Below are positions 16,586 through 25,132 of a DNA stretch of 64,000 nt, piece by piece (positions within the stretch are counted from its first letter, which is position 1; every line of letters starts with the position of its first letter). The notes below the pieces were generated by a model, which saw only the letters and a list, made by a program, of their open reading frames with translations, had not been told where the DNA came from and did no database searches. Source of the DNA: Paralysiella testudinis (GTDB lineage: Bacteria; Pseudomonadota; Gammaproteobacteria; Burkholderiales; Neisseriaceae); NCBI RefSeq assembly GCF_016894345.1, contig NZ_CP069798.1, forward strand, positions 2,129,385-2,193,384, given 5' to 3'. The position numbers and the translations under genes were made by a program.

Positions 16586-17896
16586 ATGCAAAAACCCGAT
16601 TTCCAAGAACACATCGACTCCTACTACAGCGCCAGCCGCAACGACCATCGCACCTACCCCGCCCTAAACGGCCATTTGGATGTGGACACCTGCATTATCG
16701 GCGGCGGCTTGGCCGGCATCGGCACCGCCTTGCCGCTGGCCGAAGCCGGACACAATGTGGCATTGATTGAAGCCGCCCGCATCGGCTTTGGCGCCTCCGG
16801 GCGCAACGGCGGCCAAGTGTTGCCCGGTTGGGCGGCAGACAGCAGCACCATTGCCGCCGCCAGCAATACTGGCACCGCACAAAGCCTGTGGCAGCTCAGC
16901 GTAGACGCAGTCGATTTAATCGATACCCGCATCCGCCAACACCAGATTGACTGCGATTGGCAACGCGGCTATGCCACCGTAGCCATCAAACCGCGTCATT
17001 TACAGGAATTGCACCAAGCACGGCAAGAAGCCGAAAATATTTATGGCTACCACGGCCAGCAAGAATGGAGCCGCGAGCAATTGCAGGCGCAATTGGGCAG
17101 CACGCGCTATATCGGCGCCCTCTATGACCCTAATGCCGGCCATCTGCACCCGCTCAACTACACCTTGGGCTTAGCGCGTGCCGCCACAGCCGCCGGGGCG
17201 CAACTATTTGAACACACACCTATGTTGTCGGTAGCGCCGCACCAAGGCGGCTATCTCATCCGCACACCGCAGGGCAATATCCAAGCGCAGCGGCTGGTGT
17301 TGGCGGTAAACGTATTCCAACACGCTTTGCAACAGCCGCTGTTTCAGCCCATCACCGGCAAAATTCTGCCGGTGGGCACCTACATCATCGCCACCGAGCC
17401 TTTGGGTGAACGAGCCGACGGCATTATCCGCAACAATATGGCCGTGTGCGACACCCGCTTTGTGCTCGACTACTACCGCCTCAGCGCCGACAAACGGCTG
17501 CTGTTTGGCGGCAAAGTGAACTACTCCGGCCGCGAACCCAGCCGCCAAGCCATCGAACACAGCATGCGCCGCGATATGCTCAAAGTGTTTCCGCAATTGG
17601 CCGATATTCGCATCGACTACGCTTGGGGCGGCCATGTCGACATCAGCATGAGCCGCGCCCCACATTTCGGCCGCTTGGCCCCCAACCTGTACTTTATGCA
17701 AGGCTTTTCCGGCCACGGCGTGGCCGCCACCGGCATCGGCGGCCAAATTACCGCCGAAGCAATTTTGGGCGACGACAGCCGCTTGCGCTTATTTGAGCAA
17801 CTGCGCCACCGCAACTTCCCCGGCGGCACCTATCTGCGCTTGCCCAGCCAATGGCTGGGGGTGGGCTATTACCGCTTGAAAGATTTATTGCCCTAG
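16586..17896 (+). CDS. puuB: FAD-dependent oxidoreductase, gamma-glutamylputrescine oxidase-like
   Basis: A 436-residue DAO-family flavoenzyme. Residues 34-62 hold the FAD fold motif CIIGGGLAGIGTALPLAEAG, followed by the GASGRNGGQV motif typical of the PuuB/OrdL group. The C-terminal FAD-binding end is YFMQGFSGHGVAATGIGGQ. PuuB oxidises gamma-glutamylputrescine, the second step of putrescine breakdown. The neighbouring putrescine-type importer supports this. No puuA, puuC or puuD lies here, so the substrate is not proven; other amine substrates are possible. Confidence 0.82.
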   Translation: MQKPDFQEHIDSYYSASRNDHRTYPALNGHLDVDTCIIGGGLAGIGTALPLAEAGHNVALIEAARIGFGASGRNGGQVLPGWAADSSTIAAASNTGTAQSLWQLSVDAVDLIDTRIRQHQIDCDWQRGYATVAIKPRHLQELHQARQEAENIYGYHGQQEWSREQLQAQLGSTRYIGALYDPNAGHLHPLNYTLGLARAATAAGAQLFEHTPMLSVAPHQGGYLIRTPQGNIQAQRLVLAVNVFQHALQQPLFQPITGKILPVGTYIIATEPLGERADGIIRNNMAVCDTRFVLDYYRLSADKRLLFGGKVNYSGREPSRQAIEHSMRRDMLKVFPQLADIRIDYAWGGHVDISMSRAPHFGRLAPNLYFMQGFSGHGVAATGIGGQITAEAILGDDSRLRLFEQLRHRNFPGGTYLRLPSQWLGVGYYRLKDLLP

Positions 17897-18015
17897 CAGG
17901 TCTGTTCAAACCCTATTACCGCAGTGGCTGCCTGCACCTCACTGCGGTAAAATAGCCGCTTACATTAACCCACGCCGCCGCGCCGAAATCCGTTTCAGGC
18001 AGCCGCAGGAGCTTC

Positions 18016-18813
18016 ATGCACAGCCCCTCTTCTTTTGATTACTCAGCCGCTTTAAGCCAGTGTTTATTACAACAAAACAACAATATTGCCCGCCACACGC
18101 TCGCCAATGGCGAAACAGTATGGGTGCGCCGCGCCGATGCGCGTAATCCGGCTTGGCGCTACCGATTGCTCGGCGGCGTGGCGCGAATGCTGCGGCTGGG
18201 CGTACTCACCCCGGTGCCCAATCTAGGTGGCCCAGCCGGTATTGCCACCGAAGCGGCACGCCTGCAAACCTTGGCCGCCGCCAGCATCAACGTGCCGCCC
18301 TTATTGGCGCTACAACACGATGCCCTGATGATGGGCAGCATTGGCCAGCGCAATTTGCTTGATGAAATGCGGCATCAAATCCAATCGCCGCCGGTATTGC
18401 TGCAACGTTGGCAACTGGGGCTGGAGGCCATTGCCCAAGTACACCAACACGGCCAATATTTAAGCCAAGCCTTTGCCCGCAACCTGATGTATGCCGAGCA
18501 ACAAATTGGTTTTATTGATTTTGAAGACGATCCGGGCAGCGTATTGCCTTTGCCGCTGTGCCAAGCACGCGATTGGCTGTGTTATTTGCACTCCAGCGCC
18601 CGCTTGCTGCAAGAAGCCGGCGTGTTGGATCAGGCCGTACCGATATGGCAGGCCGCCATGGCTGCCGAAACCGCATCCGTGCACCGCCCTGTTGCGCAAG
18701 CCTTGCGCCGCCTGCGGCCATTGCACCGTCTGCAAGCCCGTTTCTGGGGCAACGACACCTTAAGGCTGGCCGCCATGGCACACTTCGCCAGCCCTTATTC
18801 GCAAACCCGCTAG
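18016..18813 (+). CDS. Kinase-like protein of the LPS/Kdo-kinase (InaA-like) group
   Basis: A 265-residue protein without a signal peptide. The N-terminal half has a nucleotide-lobe pattern (HTLANGETVWVRRAD, then an EAARLQTLAAASI helix that could supply the Glu). The C-terminal half has QAFARNLMY followed by IGFIDFEDDPGS, resembling the catalytic-loop Asn and the DFE/DFD metal motif of small bacterial lipopolysaccharide/antibiotic-type kinases. The canonical HxD of the catalytic loop is absent, so activity is uncertain. GGAG precedes the ATG. It lies 9 bp before the peroxidase gene and is probably cotranscribed with it. Confidence 0.6.
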   Translation: MHSPSSFDYSAALSQCLLQQNNNIARHTLANGETVWVRRADARNPAWRYRLLGGVARMLRLGVLTPVPNLGGPAGIATEAARLQTLAAASINVPPLLALQHDALMMGSIGQRNLLDEMRHQIQSPPVLLQRWQLGLEAIAQVHQHGQYLSQAFARNLMYAEQQIGFIDFEDDPGSVLPLPLCQARDWLCYLHSSARLLQEAGVLDQAVPIWQAAMAAETASVHRPVAQALRRLRPLHRLQARFWGNDTLRLAAMAHFASPYSQTR

Positions 18814-18822
18814 AGGATATCC

Positions 18823-19728
18823 ATGAGCACCCCGCAAACCGCCATCCTGCCCGAACACATGACTGCCTGCATTGTGATTGAAGCCAATGCCGCCAGTACC
18901 GATATGGCCAAAATCAAGGCCGCCTGCCGGCAAAGCCTGCAGCGCTTGCAACAGCACCGTGCCCTGCAGCCCGAAGCCAAGCTGGGCATGTGCATCGGCT
19001 TTGGCGATGCCGTGTGGCAAAGCTTGCGCCAGCCCGGCGAAGGGTTGGATTTGAAACCGTTTGCCCCGCTGGGTAAGGGCTTGGCACCGGCCACCCAACA
19101 CGATATCGCCATCCATATCCAGTCGCTCAGTCACGGTGCCAATATGTTGCTGGCGCTGGCCGTACTGGCCGCTTTTGGCGACAGCATCCGCCCCGCCGAC
19201 GAAACCCACGGCTTTCGCCTGCGCGAAGAACGCGGCTACGACGGCTTTGTTGACGGCACCGAAAACCCCGAAGGCGCCGACCGCTGCCCCATCGGCATTA
19301 TTGCCGAGCCAAACTTGGATGCGGGCGGCAGCTATTTGCTGCTGCAAAAATACCGCCACGATTTGCACAAATGGGCCAAAATCACCGAAGAGCAGCAAGC
19401 CAATGTGATTGGCCGCAGCAAGCACAGCAACGAAGAATTACCCAGCGAACAGCGCCTGCCCACATCGCACTTGGGGCGGGTGGATTTAAAAGAAAACGGC
19501 CAAGGGCTGAAAATCATCCGCCAAAGCCTGCCCTATGGCAACGCCAGCGGTGAGCAAGGGCTGATGTTTATTGCCTATTGCGCCCGCTTGCGCAATATCG
19601 AACAGCAATTGCTGAGCATGTTTGGCGAGCTGGACGGCAAAACCGATTTGCTGCTGAGCAAAATCAGCACCGCCATCAGCGGCAGCTATTATTTTGTGCC
19701 CAGCCAGGAAAGATTGGCGGATTTGTAA
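18823..19728 (+). CDS. Dyp-type heme peroxidase
   Basis: A 301-residue dye-decolorising peroxidase. The diagnostic GxxDG motif appears as GFVDGTENPEG (Asp catalytic), and the distal region has an Arg in SHLGRVDLKENG. The proximal heme-ligand histidine is most likely in the LPTSHLG segment. There is no Tat or Sec signal, so it is cytosolic (YfeX-like) rather than EfeB-like. It would use H2O2 to oxidise organic substrates. AGAGGA precedes the ATG. Confidence 0.92.
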   Translation: MSTPQTAILPEHMTACIVIEANAASTDMAKIKAACRQSLQRLQQHRALQPEAKLGMCIGFGDAVWQSLRQPGEGLDLKPFAPLGKGLAPATQHDIAIHIQSLSHGANMLLALAVLAAFGDSIRPADETHGFRLREERGYDGFVDGTENPEGADRCPIGIIAEPNLDAGGSYLLLQKYRHDLHKWAKITEEQQANVIGRSKHSNEELPSEQRLPTSHLGRVDLKENGQGLKIIRQSLPYGNASGEQGLMFIAYCARLRNIEQQLLSMFGELDGKTDLLLSKISTAISGSYYFVPSQERLADL

Positions 19729-19758
19729 AGCCCGCTTTTTATCGCGCAGTATGGCAAC

Positions 19759-19866
19759 TATAGTGAAATGCATAACAAAGTGCTACGGCGTTGCTGTGCC
19801 TTGCCGTACTACTTGTACTGTCTGCGGCTTCGCGCCTTGTATCACTTTATTCTTCATTCCACTATA
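19759..19866. repeat. Correia-like element, 108 bp, variant ends
   Basis: It starts TATAGTGAAATGCATAAC and ends CATTCCACTATA, with a core (GCCGTACTACTTGTACTGTCTGCGGC) like that of the Correia elements at 33245 and 42240. The inner arm sequence differs from the GGATTAAATTTGAA arms of those copies. A relative lies at 26165-26273. It follows the peroxidase gene. Confidence 0.75.
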
Positions 19867-19901
19867 TAAAGCCATATTTAATCATCGTTTAAACGCCATT
19901 A

Positions 19902-19931
19902 AGGCTGCCTGAAAACATTTTCAGGCAGCCT
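19902..19931. terminator. Inverted simDUS pair
   Basis: AGGCTGCCTGAA-N6-TTCAGGCAGCCT followed by TTAATTTATT. It lies about 170 bp after the peroxidase stop, beyond the Correia-like element, and probably acts as the terminator of the puuB-peroxidase unit. Confidence 0.75.
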
Positions 19932-20011
19932 TAATTTATTCACTGAAATTACGCACTCGCATTAAAGTACAGCCATTTACACACTATTTTGTTTAAATTA
20001 CCTGAAACGAA

Positions 20012-20245
20012 AAATCCGTGCAGCCTTCCCCTTGGCGCAGCCGAACGGAACGTGGTTTTGGCGGAAATAAGGGCGGTCCGGAGCGCAGCGACTAGCGCCC
20101 GCCGCCAAAACCATGTGTAGTGAGGGCAGTTTGGCGTAGCCAAACCTGCAACCGGGGTCGCCTTTCTTTGCCTACTTTCTTTGGCGAAGCAAAGAAAGTA
20201 GGTGGCCGCGCGGCCAAAAAGCGCAAAGTAAAACGATAAGAAACG
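20012..20245. repeat. Intergenic repeat block, no gene
   Basis: This is the middle of a 666-bp gap between the peroxidase and methyltransferase genes. It holds two inverted repeats. One is CCTACTTTCTTTGGCGAAGCAAAGAAAGTAGG at about 20170-20202, described here by its 13-bp arms around GGCG. The other is GGTTTTGGCGG near 20052 against CCGCCAAAACC near 20102. Short open frames are not convincing. It looks like a dispersed intergenic repeat. Confidence 0.6.
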
Positions 20246-20394
20246 AATACAAAAACACATTCTATTTTTAAAATAACCCGTTTCATTTCACAGCTTGCCA
20301 GTCGATTAACAAATCAAGTTCGGCAATAACGGTTTTGCATTTCAGGCAGCCTTTGATAAGTAAACGAGTATCTTCAGTTATTTCTCAATCCAAC

Positions 20395-21174
20395 TCAAGC
20401 CATACGTTGGCGCTGCTGCTCAAATAAACACACGGTGGCGGCCATGGCCACATTGAGCGATTCGGTATTGGCCGCCATCGGAATCTGCACCCGCACATCG
20501 GCGGCGGCCTGCATGGCAGCCGACACGCCGCTGCCTTCGTTGCCCAGCAGCCAAGCGGCTTCTGGGCGCAAGTCCAGCGCATACAGGCTGCGGCTGTCGG
20601 CGCTCAGGGCGGTGGCGTAGAGCGGCGGACGGTATTGGCCACACCAGGCGGGCAAGTCCACATCGCTGAAAATCTGCAACTGCGCATGAGCGCCCATGCC
20701 CGCGCGCAATACCTTGGGCGACCACACATCGGCACAATCGGCGCTGAGCAACACTTGTGCCACTCCGGCGGCGGCGGCACTGCGCAAAATGGTGCCCACA
20801 TTGCCCGGGTCTTGCACCCGCTCCAGCACCACGCAATCGCCGCTTTCAGGCAGCCTTGGCGGCGGTGGTAAGGCAATCAGCGCCATGATGTCGTCGGCTT
20901 GAGTGAGGCTGCTGATTTTGCCCAGCGCCGCATCGGCCACCACATACACCGGTGTTTCAGGCAGCCTGTTTAATAAAGCCGTCACTTCGGCATCGGCCAG
21001 TTTGTGTTGCGGCAGATACAGTGCCTCAATCCGATAAGCCGCATCCGCAAACGCCTGCGGCAGATGCACACCTTCCAATACCGCCTGCTGCGCCGCTTGG
21101 CGCGCGCGGCGGCTTTGAATCAGCTTGGCCAATTGTTTTAAACGGGCATTGTCGCCGGAGGTAATCAGTTTCAT
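20395..21174 (-). CDS. SPOUT-family RNA 2'-O-methyltransferase (TrmH/RlmB-like)
   Basis: A 259-residue SAM-dependent RNA methyltransferase. Residues 1-100 are a substrate-binding L30e-like domain (KQLAKLIQSRRAR). The SPOUT knot has its three motifs: VQDPGNVGTILRSAAAAG (motif 1, catalytic Arg), WLLGNEGSGV (motif 2) and IPMAANTESLNVAMAATV (motif 3). It methylates a ribose in rRNA or tRNA; the exact target cannot be read from sequence. The stop is 10 bp from the dusC coding end on the same strand, so the two are probably not coupled through dusC translation. Confidence 0.9.
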   Translation of the reverse strand: MKLITSGDNARLKQLAKLIQSRRARQAAQQAVLEGVHLPQAFADAAYRIEALYLPQHKLADAEVTALLNRLPETPVYVVADAALGKISSLTQADDIMALIALPPPPRLPESGDCVVLERVQDPGNVGTILRSAAAAGVAQVLLSADCADVWSPKVLRAGMGAHAQLQIFSDVDLPAWCGQYRPPLYATALSADSRSLYALDLRPEAAWLLGNEGSGVSAAMQAAADVRVQIPMAANTESLNVAMAATVCLFEQQRQRMA

Positions 21175-21184
21175 CAGGATACTT

Positions 21185-22144
21185 TCAGGCAGCCAATATG
21201 GCCGCCACCGCCGCCGGTTCTTTTAAGGTGCGGATGGCATCAAACAACACCGCTGCTTCCGGGTAAGCTTTTTTCATCATGCCCAGCCATTGCTTTAAAC
21301 GCGCCAACGGGTATTTATTATTGGCTTCTTTGGCGCAGCACAGCTCAAAAAACAGCCGTATCCACGGCATCAGTTCGGCCCAGCTTAACGGCGCCGGTGG
21401 GCGGCCCGCTTCATAAGCGGCAATCTGACGTGCCAAATCGGGCACCATCACCGCGCCGCGCCCCAGCATCACACTGTGGCAGCCGCTAATTTCTTTGATG
21501 TCGATATAGTCTTGCAAGCAAAACACATCGCCATTGGCGGTGAGCGGTATGCGCACATGCGCGCGCACGCGCGCCAGCCAATCCCAATGCGCGGGCGGCT
21601 CATAGCCTTCTGTTTTGGTGCGCGCATGTACGGTGAGCGATCCGGCACCACCGGCTTCGATGGCACGGGCGCAATCCAGCGCCAAGGTTTTGTCGGTATA
21701 GCCCAAACGCATTTTGGCGCTTAAGGCAATCTGTTCAGGCAGCCTTTGGCGCAAGGTGCGCACAATCGCTTCGATGCGTGCTGGCTCTTGCAACAGCACC
21801 GCGCCACCGGCATGTTTGTTTACCGTGGGCGCCGGGCAGCCGAAGTTAAGGTCGATTTTGTCTGCGCCGTGGCGCACGGCTTCCAGCGCATTCGCCGCCA
21901 TATTGTCGGCATCGCTGCCCAGCAATTGCAGCGTTACCGCCACGCCTGCGCGGGTGCGGTTGCCGTGTTGCAGCTCGGGCATGTATTTCAGCCATGTGGG
22001 GCGCGAATGCACGGTGTGGGTGATGCGCACAAATTCGGTGACGCATTCGTCAAAGCCGCCGATGCGGGTGAGCAAATCGCGCATCACGTCATCCACGAGC
22101 CCTTGCATCGGCGCCAACACCAAACGGTTTTCGGGTTTATTCAT
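21185..22144 (-). CDS. dusC: tRNA-dihydrouridine synthase, DusC-like
   Basis: A 319-residue FMN-dependent enzyme that reduces uridine to dihydrouridine in tRNA. It has a TIM-barrel start with LAPMQGLVDDVMR, DKIDLNFGCPAPTVNKHAGG cut to its key features (catalytic Cys in NFGCPAP), the HARTKTEGY substrate loop and GDVF near the FMN phosphate site. The MQG variant of the first motif and the length favour DusC over DusA/B. The ATG at 22144 is chosen; a TTG three bases before it is in frame. It lies downstream of a DUS pair. Confidence 0.9.
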   Translation of the reverse strand: MNKPENRLVLAPMQGLVDDVMRDLLTRIGGFDECVTEFVRITHTVHSRPTWLKYMPELQHGNRTRAGVAVTLQLLGSDADNMAANALEAVRHGADKIDLNFGCPAPTVNKHAGGAVLLQEPARIEAIVRTLRQRLPEQIALSAKMRLGYTDKTLALDCARAIEAGGAGSLTVHARTKTEGYEPPAHWDWLARVRAHVRIPLTANGDVFCLQDYIDIKEISGCHSVMLGRGAVMVPDLARQIAAYEAGRPPAPLSWAELMPWIRLFFELCCAKEANNKYPLARLKQWLGMMKKAYPEAAVLFDAIRTLKEPAAVAAILAA

Positions 22145-22161
22145 CAATCACACACAATACA

Positions 22162-22207
22162 AGGCTGCCTGAACTTTGGTAATCGACACACACGTTTCAG
22201 GCAGCCT
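22162..22207. repeat. Inverted simDUS pair with 22-bp loop
   Basis: It lies between the nucleoside transporter stop and the dusC start, both on the minus strand. It can terminate the transporter transcript. Confidence 0.7.
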
Positions 22208-22227
22208 TTTCATTATCAATCAACAAT

Positions 22228-23505
22228 CTAGCCCAATACCGACACACCGGACAGGCTAATAAACAAACCGGCAATCACCGCGCTCATCAGATTAGACAAA
22301 GTGCCTGCAATCACGGCTTTAAAGCCCAAGCGTGCCACGTCTTTGCGTCGGCTCGGCGCCATGATGCCCAAGCCGCCCACCAGTACCGCAATCGAGCCGA
22401 GGTTGGCAAAGCCGCACAGGGCAAAGGCAATAATGGCCTGAGTTTTGGCGCTCAGCACCACGGCACTGCCCGGCTGCATGTATTGCACAAAAGAAGCATA
22501 AGCCACAAATTCGTTGACCACCACTTTTTGCCCAATCAGCGAGCCGGCAATGGTGGCTTCGCCCCACGGCACGCCAATTACCCAAGCCAAGGGCGCAAAC
22601 AGCCAGCCCAAAATGCCTTGCAAGGTAACACCGCCATAACCAAACCAATTGCCCACGCCGCCGATAATGCCATTAATCATCGCAATCAGCCCCACAAACG
22701 CCAGTAAAGAAGCGCCCACAGCAATAGCAATTTGCGCGCCGGTAATGGCACCACCGGCGGCGGCATCAATCACATTTACCGGCTGGTTGTCTTCATCTTC
22801 TTGGCTCAAATCGGGCTCCGGGCGCACGGTTTCGGTTTCCGGCACCATCATTTTGGCAAACAGCAAACCGCCCGGTGCCGCCATAAACGAAGCGGCAATC
22901 AGATAAGGCAAAGGCACGCCCATTTGCGCATAGCCGCCCAACACCGTGCCCGCCACCGAAGCCAAGCCGCCGCACATAATCGCAAACAGCTCAGAGCGGG
23001 TCATGGTTTTGATGTAGGGGCGCACCACCAGCGGCGCTTCGGTTTGGCCGACAAAAATATTCGCCGCTGCCGACATCGATTCGGCGCGCGAAGTACCCAG
23101 CAATTTTTGCAAAGCGCCGCCGATGATTTTCACCACCCACTGCATCACGCCCAAGTAATACAACACCGACACCAACGAAGCAAAAAACACAATCATCGGC
23201 AACACCCGCAGCGCAAACACAAAGCCACCACCGCCAAACAGCTCAAACATCTTGTCGGAAATCAGCCCGCCAAACAGAAAGCCCATGCCTTCCTGGCCAT
23301 AGCCGATTACCTTGCCCACCACATCCGATACCGCCAGCAGCATATTGCGCCCTAAGGGCACATACAAAATAAACGCGCCCAAGCCCACTTGCAGCAAAAA
23401 CGCCCCCAATACCGTGCGCAAACGGATATGGCGCTTGTGGGTAGACAAGGCAAAGGCGATGCCCAACAGCACTGCCATCCCCAATAATGCATTTAATACG
23501 GCCAT
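22228..23505 (-). CDS. nupC: Concentrative nucleoside transporter (NupC-like)
   Basis: A 425-residue inner-membrane cation-nucleoside symporter of the CNT family. It has about ten hydrophobic segments and the family motifs GMGFLFGG and FVGQTEAPLVVRPY, in which the acidic residue of the QTEAP loop takes part in nucleoside binding, and a C-terminal FANLGSIAVLVGGLG. Start MAVLNALLGM is chosen because GGGAGG lies just upstream; the frame is open for 22 more codons. It imports nucleosides for salvage. Confidence 0.92.
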   Translation of the reverse strand: MAVLNALLGMAVLLGIAFALSTHKRHIRLRTVLGAFLLQVGLGAFILYVPLGRNMLLAVSDVVGKVIGYGQEGMGFLFGGLISDKMFELFGGGGFVFALRVLPMIVFFASLVSVLYYLGVMQWVVKIIGGALQKLLGTSRAESMSAAANIFVGQTEAPLVVRPYIKTMTRSELFAIMCGGLASVAGTVLGGYAQMGVPLPYLIAASFMAAPGGLLFAKMMVPETETVRPEPDLSQEDEDNQPVNVIDAAAGGAITGAQIAIAVGASLLAFVGLIAMINGIIGGVGNWFGYGGVTLQGILGWLFAPLAWVIGVPWGEATIAGSLIGQKVVVNEFVAYASFVQYMQPGSAVVLSAKTQAIIAFALCGFANLGSIAVLVGGLGIMAPSRRKDVARLGFKAVIAGTLSNLMSAVIAGLFISLSGVSVLG

Positions 23506-23666
23506 GACCGCCTCCCGATTGATTGACCTTGTGGGCACACGCGATAAAAAACACCATTGCGGCCAGCGCAATGGTGTGGTGTGACTGGATTAGGGCGGAT
23601 TATAACGGCTTTATGCTGCCGATGGCAGTGGCTTTTTTGCCGCCATAATAAACCGCATAACCAAGC

Positions 23667-24413
23667 TTAATCCAACAAGGTTTCCATTAAGTCGATCATA
23701 AATTCGGCGTCTTCTTGGGTAAGGGTTTCAAAGCCTTCAGGCAGCCCCAAGTCTTCCAACACCATTTGGCCGGCCGCATCGTTGCCCATTTCCAGAAAAG
23801 CACTGCGCAATTTTTCTTGCTGGGCACTGTGGCGCGGATGCAGCAGCAATACATGCGAAATATCGGTAATTTTGCTTTCCATCAAGGTGCGCAACTGGTT
23901 AAGCGTAAGGCTGGACAAGCCTTGATAGGCACTGGCGAGGAAAAAGCCCACCTCGGCATCGCCGTCAATCAAATGCCGTGCCACCGCTTGGAAGGCATCG
24001 GCCTCAACCCACTGCAAGTTGCCTTCATTTAAATCCACCGCTTCCAATAAGCGCAAACCAATCAGCTTTACATCGCGATTTTCGGTGTGCAGCACACGCA
24101 TATCGGGCTTGATGTCTTCCAGCGTTTGTAAAGGCTGGCTGGCCGCCGTGGCAATCACCATTTCATCGGGCTTGTTCACCGGGCGCACCAAGGGCAGATA
24201 ACCCATATCGCGTACCAACTGCGCCGCATCAAACGGGTTGGCATAAATGATGTCCACCGTGCCCGAAGCAATCAGCGCCTGCTCCTCTTGCGGGCTGGCC
24301 GGGGTTTGCAGGTGGATGGCGGCATTGGTTTTGCGCTGCAAGCGGGTATTGAGCAAATGCCAGCCGGCAAAATATTGCGGCGGAAAATCGGGGGCAATCA
24401 GAAACTGAATCAT
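23667..24413 (-). CDS. PhnD-like binding-protein fold without signal peptide
   Basis: A 248-residue protein of the phosphate/phosphonate (PhnD/SsuA) type-2 periplasmic-binding-protein fold. It starts directly with the mature fold, MIQFLIAPDFPPQYF, and has GTVDIIYANPFDAAQLV (ligand-hinge region) and DAEVGFFLASAYQG. There is no Sec signal, lipobox or membrane anchor and no ABC transporter gene beside it, so it probably acts in the cytoplasm. Its ATG overlaps the stop of the PAS gene (TGATG), with AGGAGG just upstream, so the two are translationally coupled. A sensor or ligand-binding role paired with the PAS protein is inferred. Confidence 0.78.
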   Translation of the reverse strand: MIQFLIAPDFPPQYFAGWHLLNTRLQRKTNAAIHLQTPASPQEEQALIASGTVDIIYANPFDAAQLVRDMGYLPLVRPVNKPDEMVIATAASQPLQTLEDIKPDMRVLHTENRDVKLIGLRLLEAVDLNEGNLQWVEADAFQAVARHLIDGDAEVGFFLASAYQGLSSLTLNQLRTLMESKITDISHVLLLHPRHSAQQEKLRSAFLEMGNDAAGQMVLEDLGLPEGFETLTQEDAEFMIDLMETLLD

Positions 24414-24907
24414 CAGGAGGCACTCCTTTCGGCCGCCAGCATTTGCTCATACAAAGCACCCAATTCCGCCACCTTGCTGCGCGAAGGCTTGCGCCGCACC
24501 GAAGTGTAGCCTTGGATTTCGCCGTCGCGGATATTCGGCACCACCGTGGCATACACCCAGTAAAAACCGCCGTTTTTGCGCAGGTTTTTCACATAGCCGT
24601 GCCATTTGGTGCCGGTGCTCACCGTATCCCACAAGTCTTTAAACGCGGCTTTGGGCATATCGGGATGGCGCAAAATGCTGTGCAAAGAGCCCATCAGCTC
24701 CTCGCGCTCCCAGCCGCTCATAATCACAAAGGCATCGTTGGCATGGGTAATAATGCCTTTGGTATCGGTGCTGGATACAATCAGGCGGCCATCGGGAAAC
24801 TGCTTTTCTTCATCGGTGGTGTACACCGTTTGGGTGAAGCCTTCATAAAATTGCAATTCATGCTGCCGGTGCGGCAGCTCGGGTACAGGCATTTGGGGTA
24901 AACGCAT
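24413..24907 (-). CDS. PAS-domain protein, Aer-type sensor module
   Basis: A 164-residue protein consisting of one PAS domain: IVSSTDTKGIITHANDAFVIMSG, then EELMGSLHSILRHPDMPKAAF and NGGFYWVYATVVPNIRDG. This is the FAD- or ligand-binding type seen at the N terminus of Aer aerotaxis receptors. No membrane segment, HAMP or methyl-accepting domain follows, so the module is free-standing. The start at 24907 has AAAGGA 9 bases upstream. It is the first gene of a pair with the PhnD-like gene. Possibly a redox or oxygen sensor; the partner is unknown. Confidence 0.83.
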   Translation of the reverse strand: MRLPQMPVPELPHRQHELQFYEGFTQTVYTTDEEKQFPDGRLIVSSTDTKGIITHANDAFVIMSGWEREELMGSLHSILRHPDMPKAAFKDLWDTVSTGTKWHGYVKNLRKNGGFYWVYATVVPNIRDGEIQGYTSVRRKPSRSKVAELGALYEQMLAAERSAS

Positions 24908-25132
24908 GAGCATCCATCCTTTAAACAAGCAAATAGCGCGGCGAAACCGGGCGCAAGAAGCAATAATACAGCCCAATGTGGATAATCGGGCTATGATTCC
25001 ACAAAAAGACGTTGAACCTCAAGCCTAAAGCCGATTAAAAACGCATTAAAATCGGCTTCTTTGATTTATATTAAATTTGGCGGCGGGCAAACTCATCACC
25101 GGATTGATACACACAAGCGCCCGCAAGCCGCT

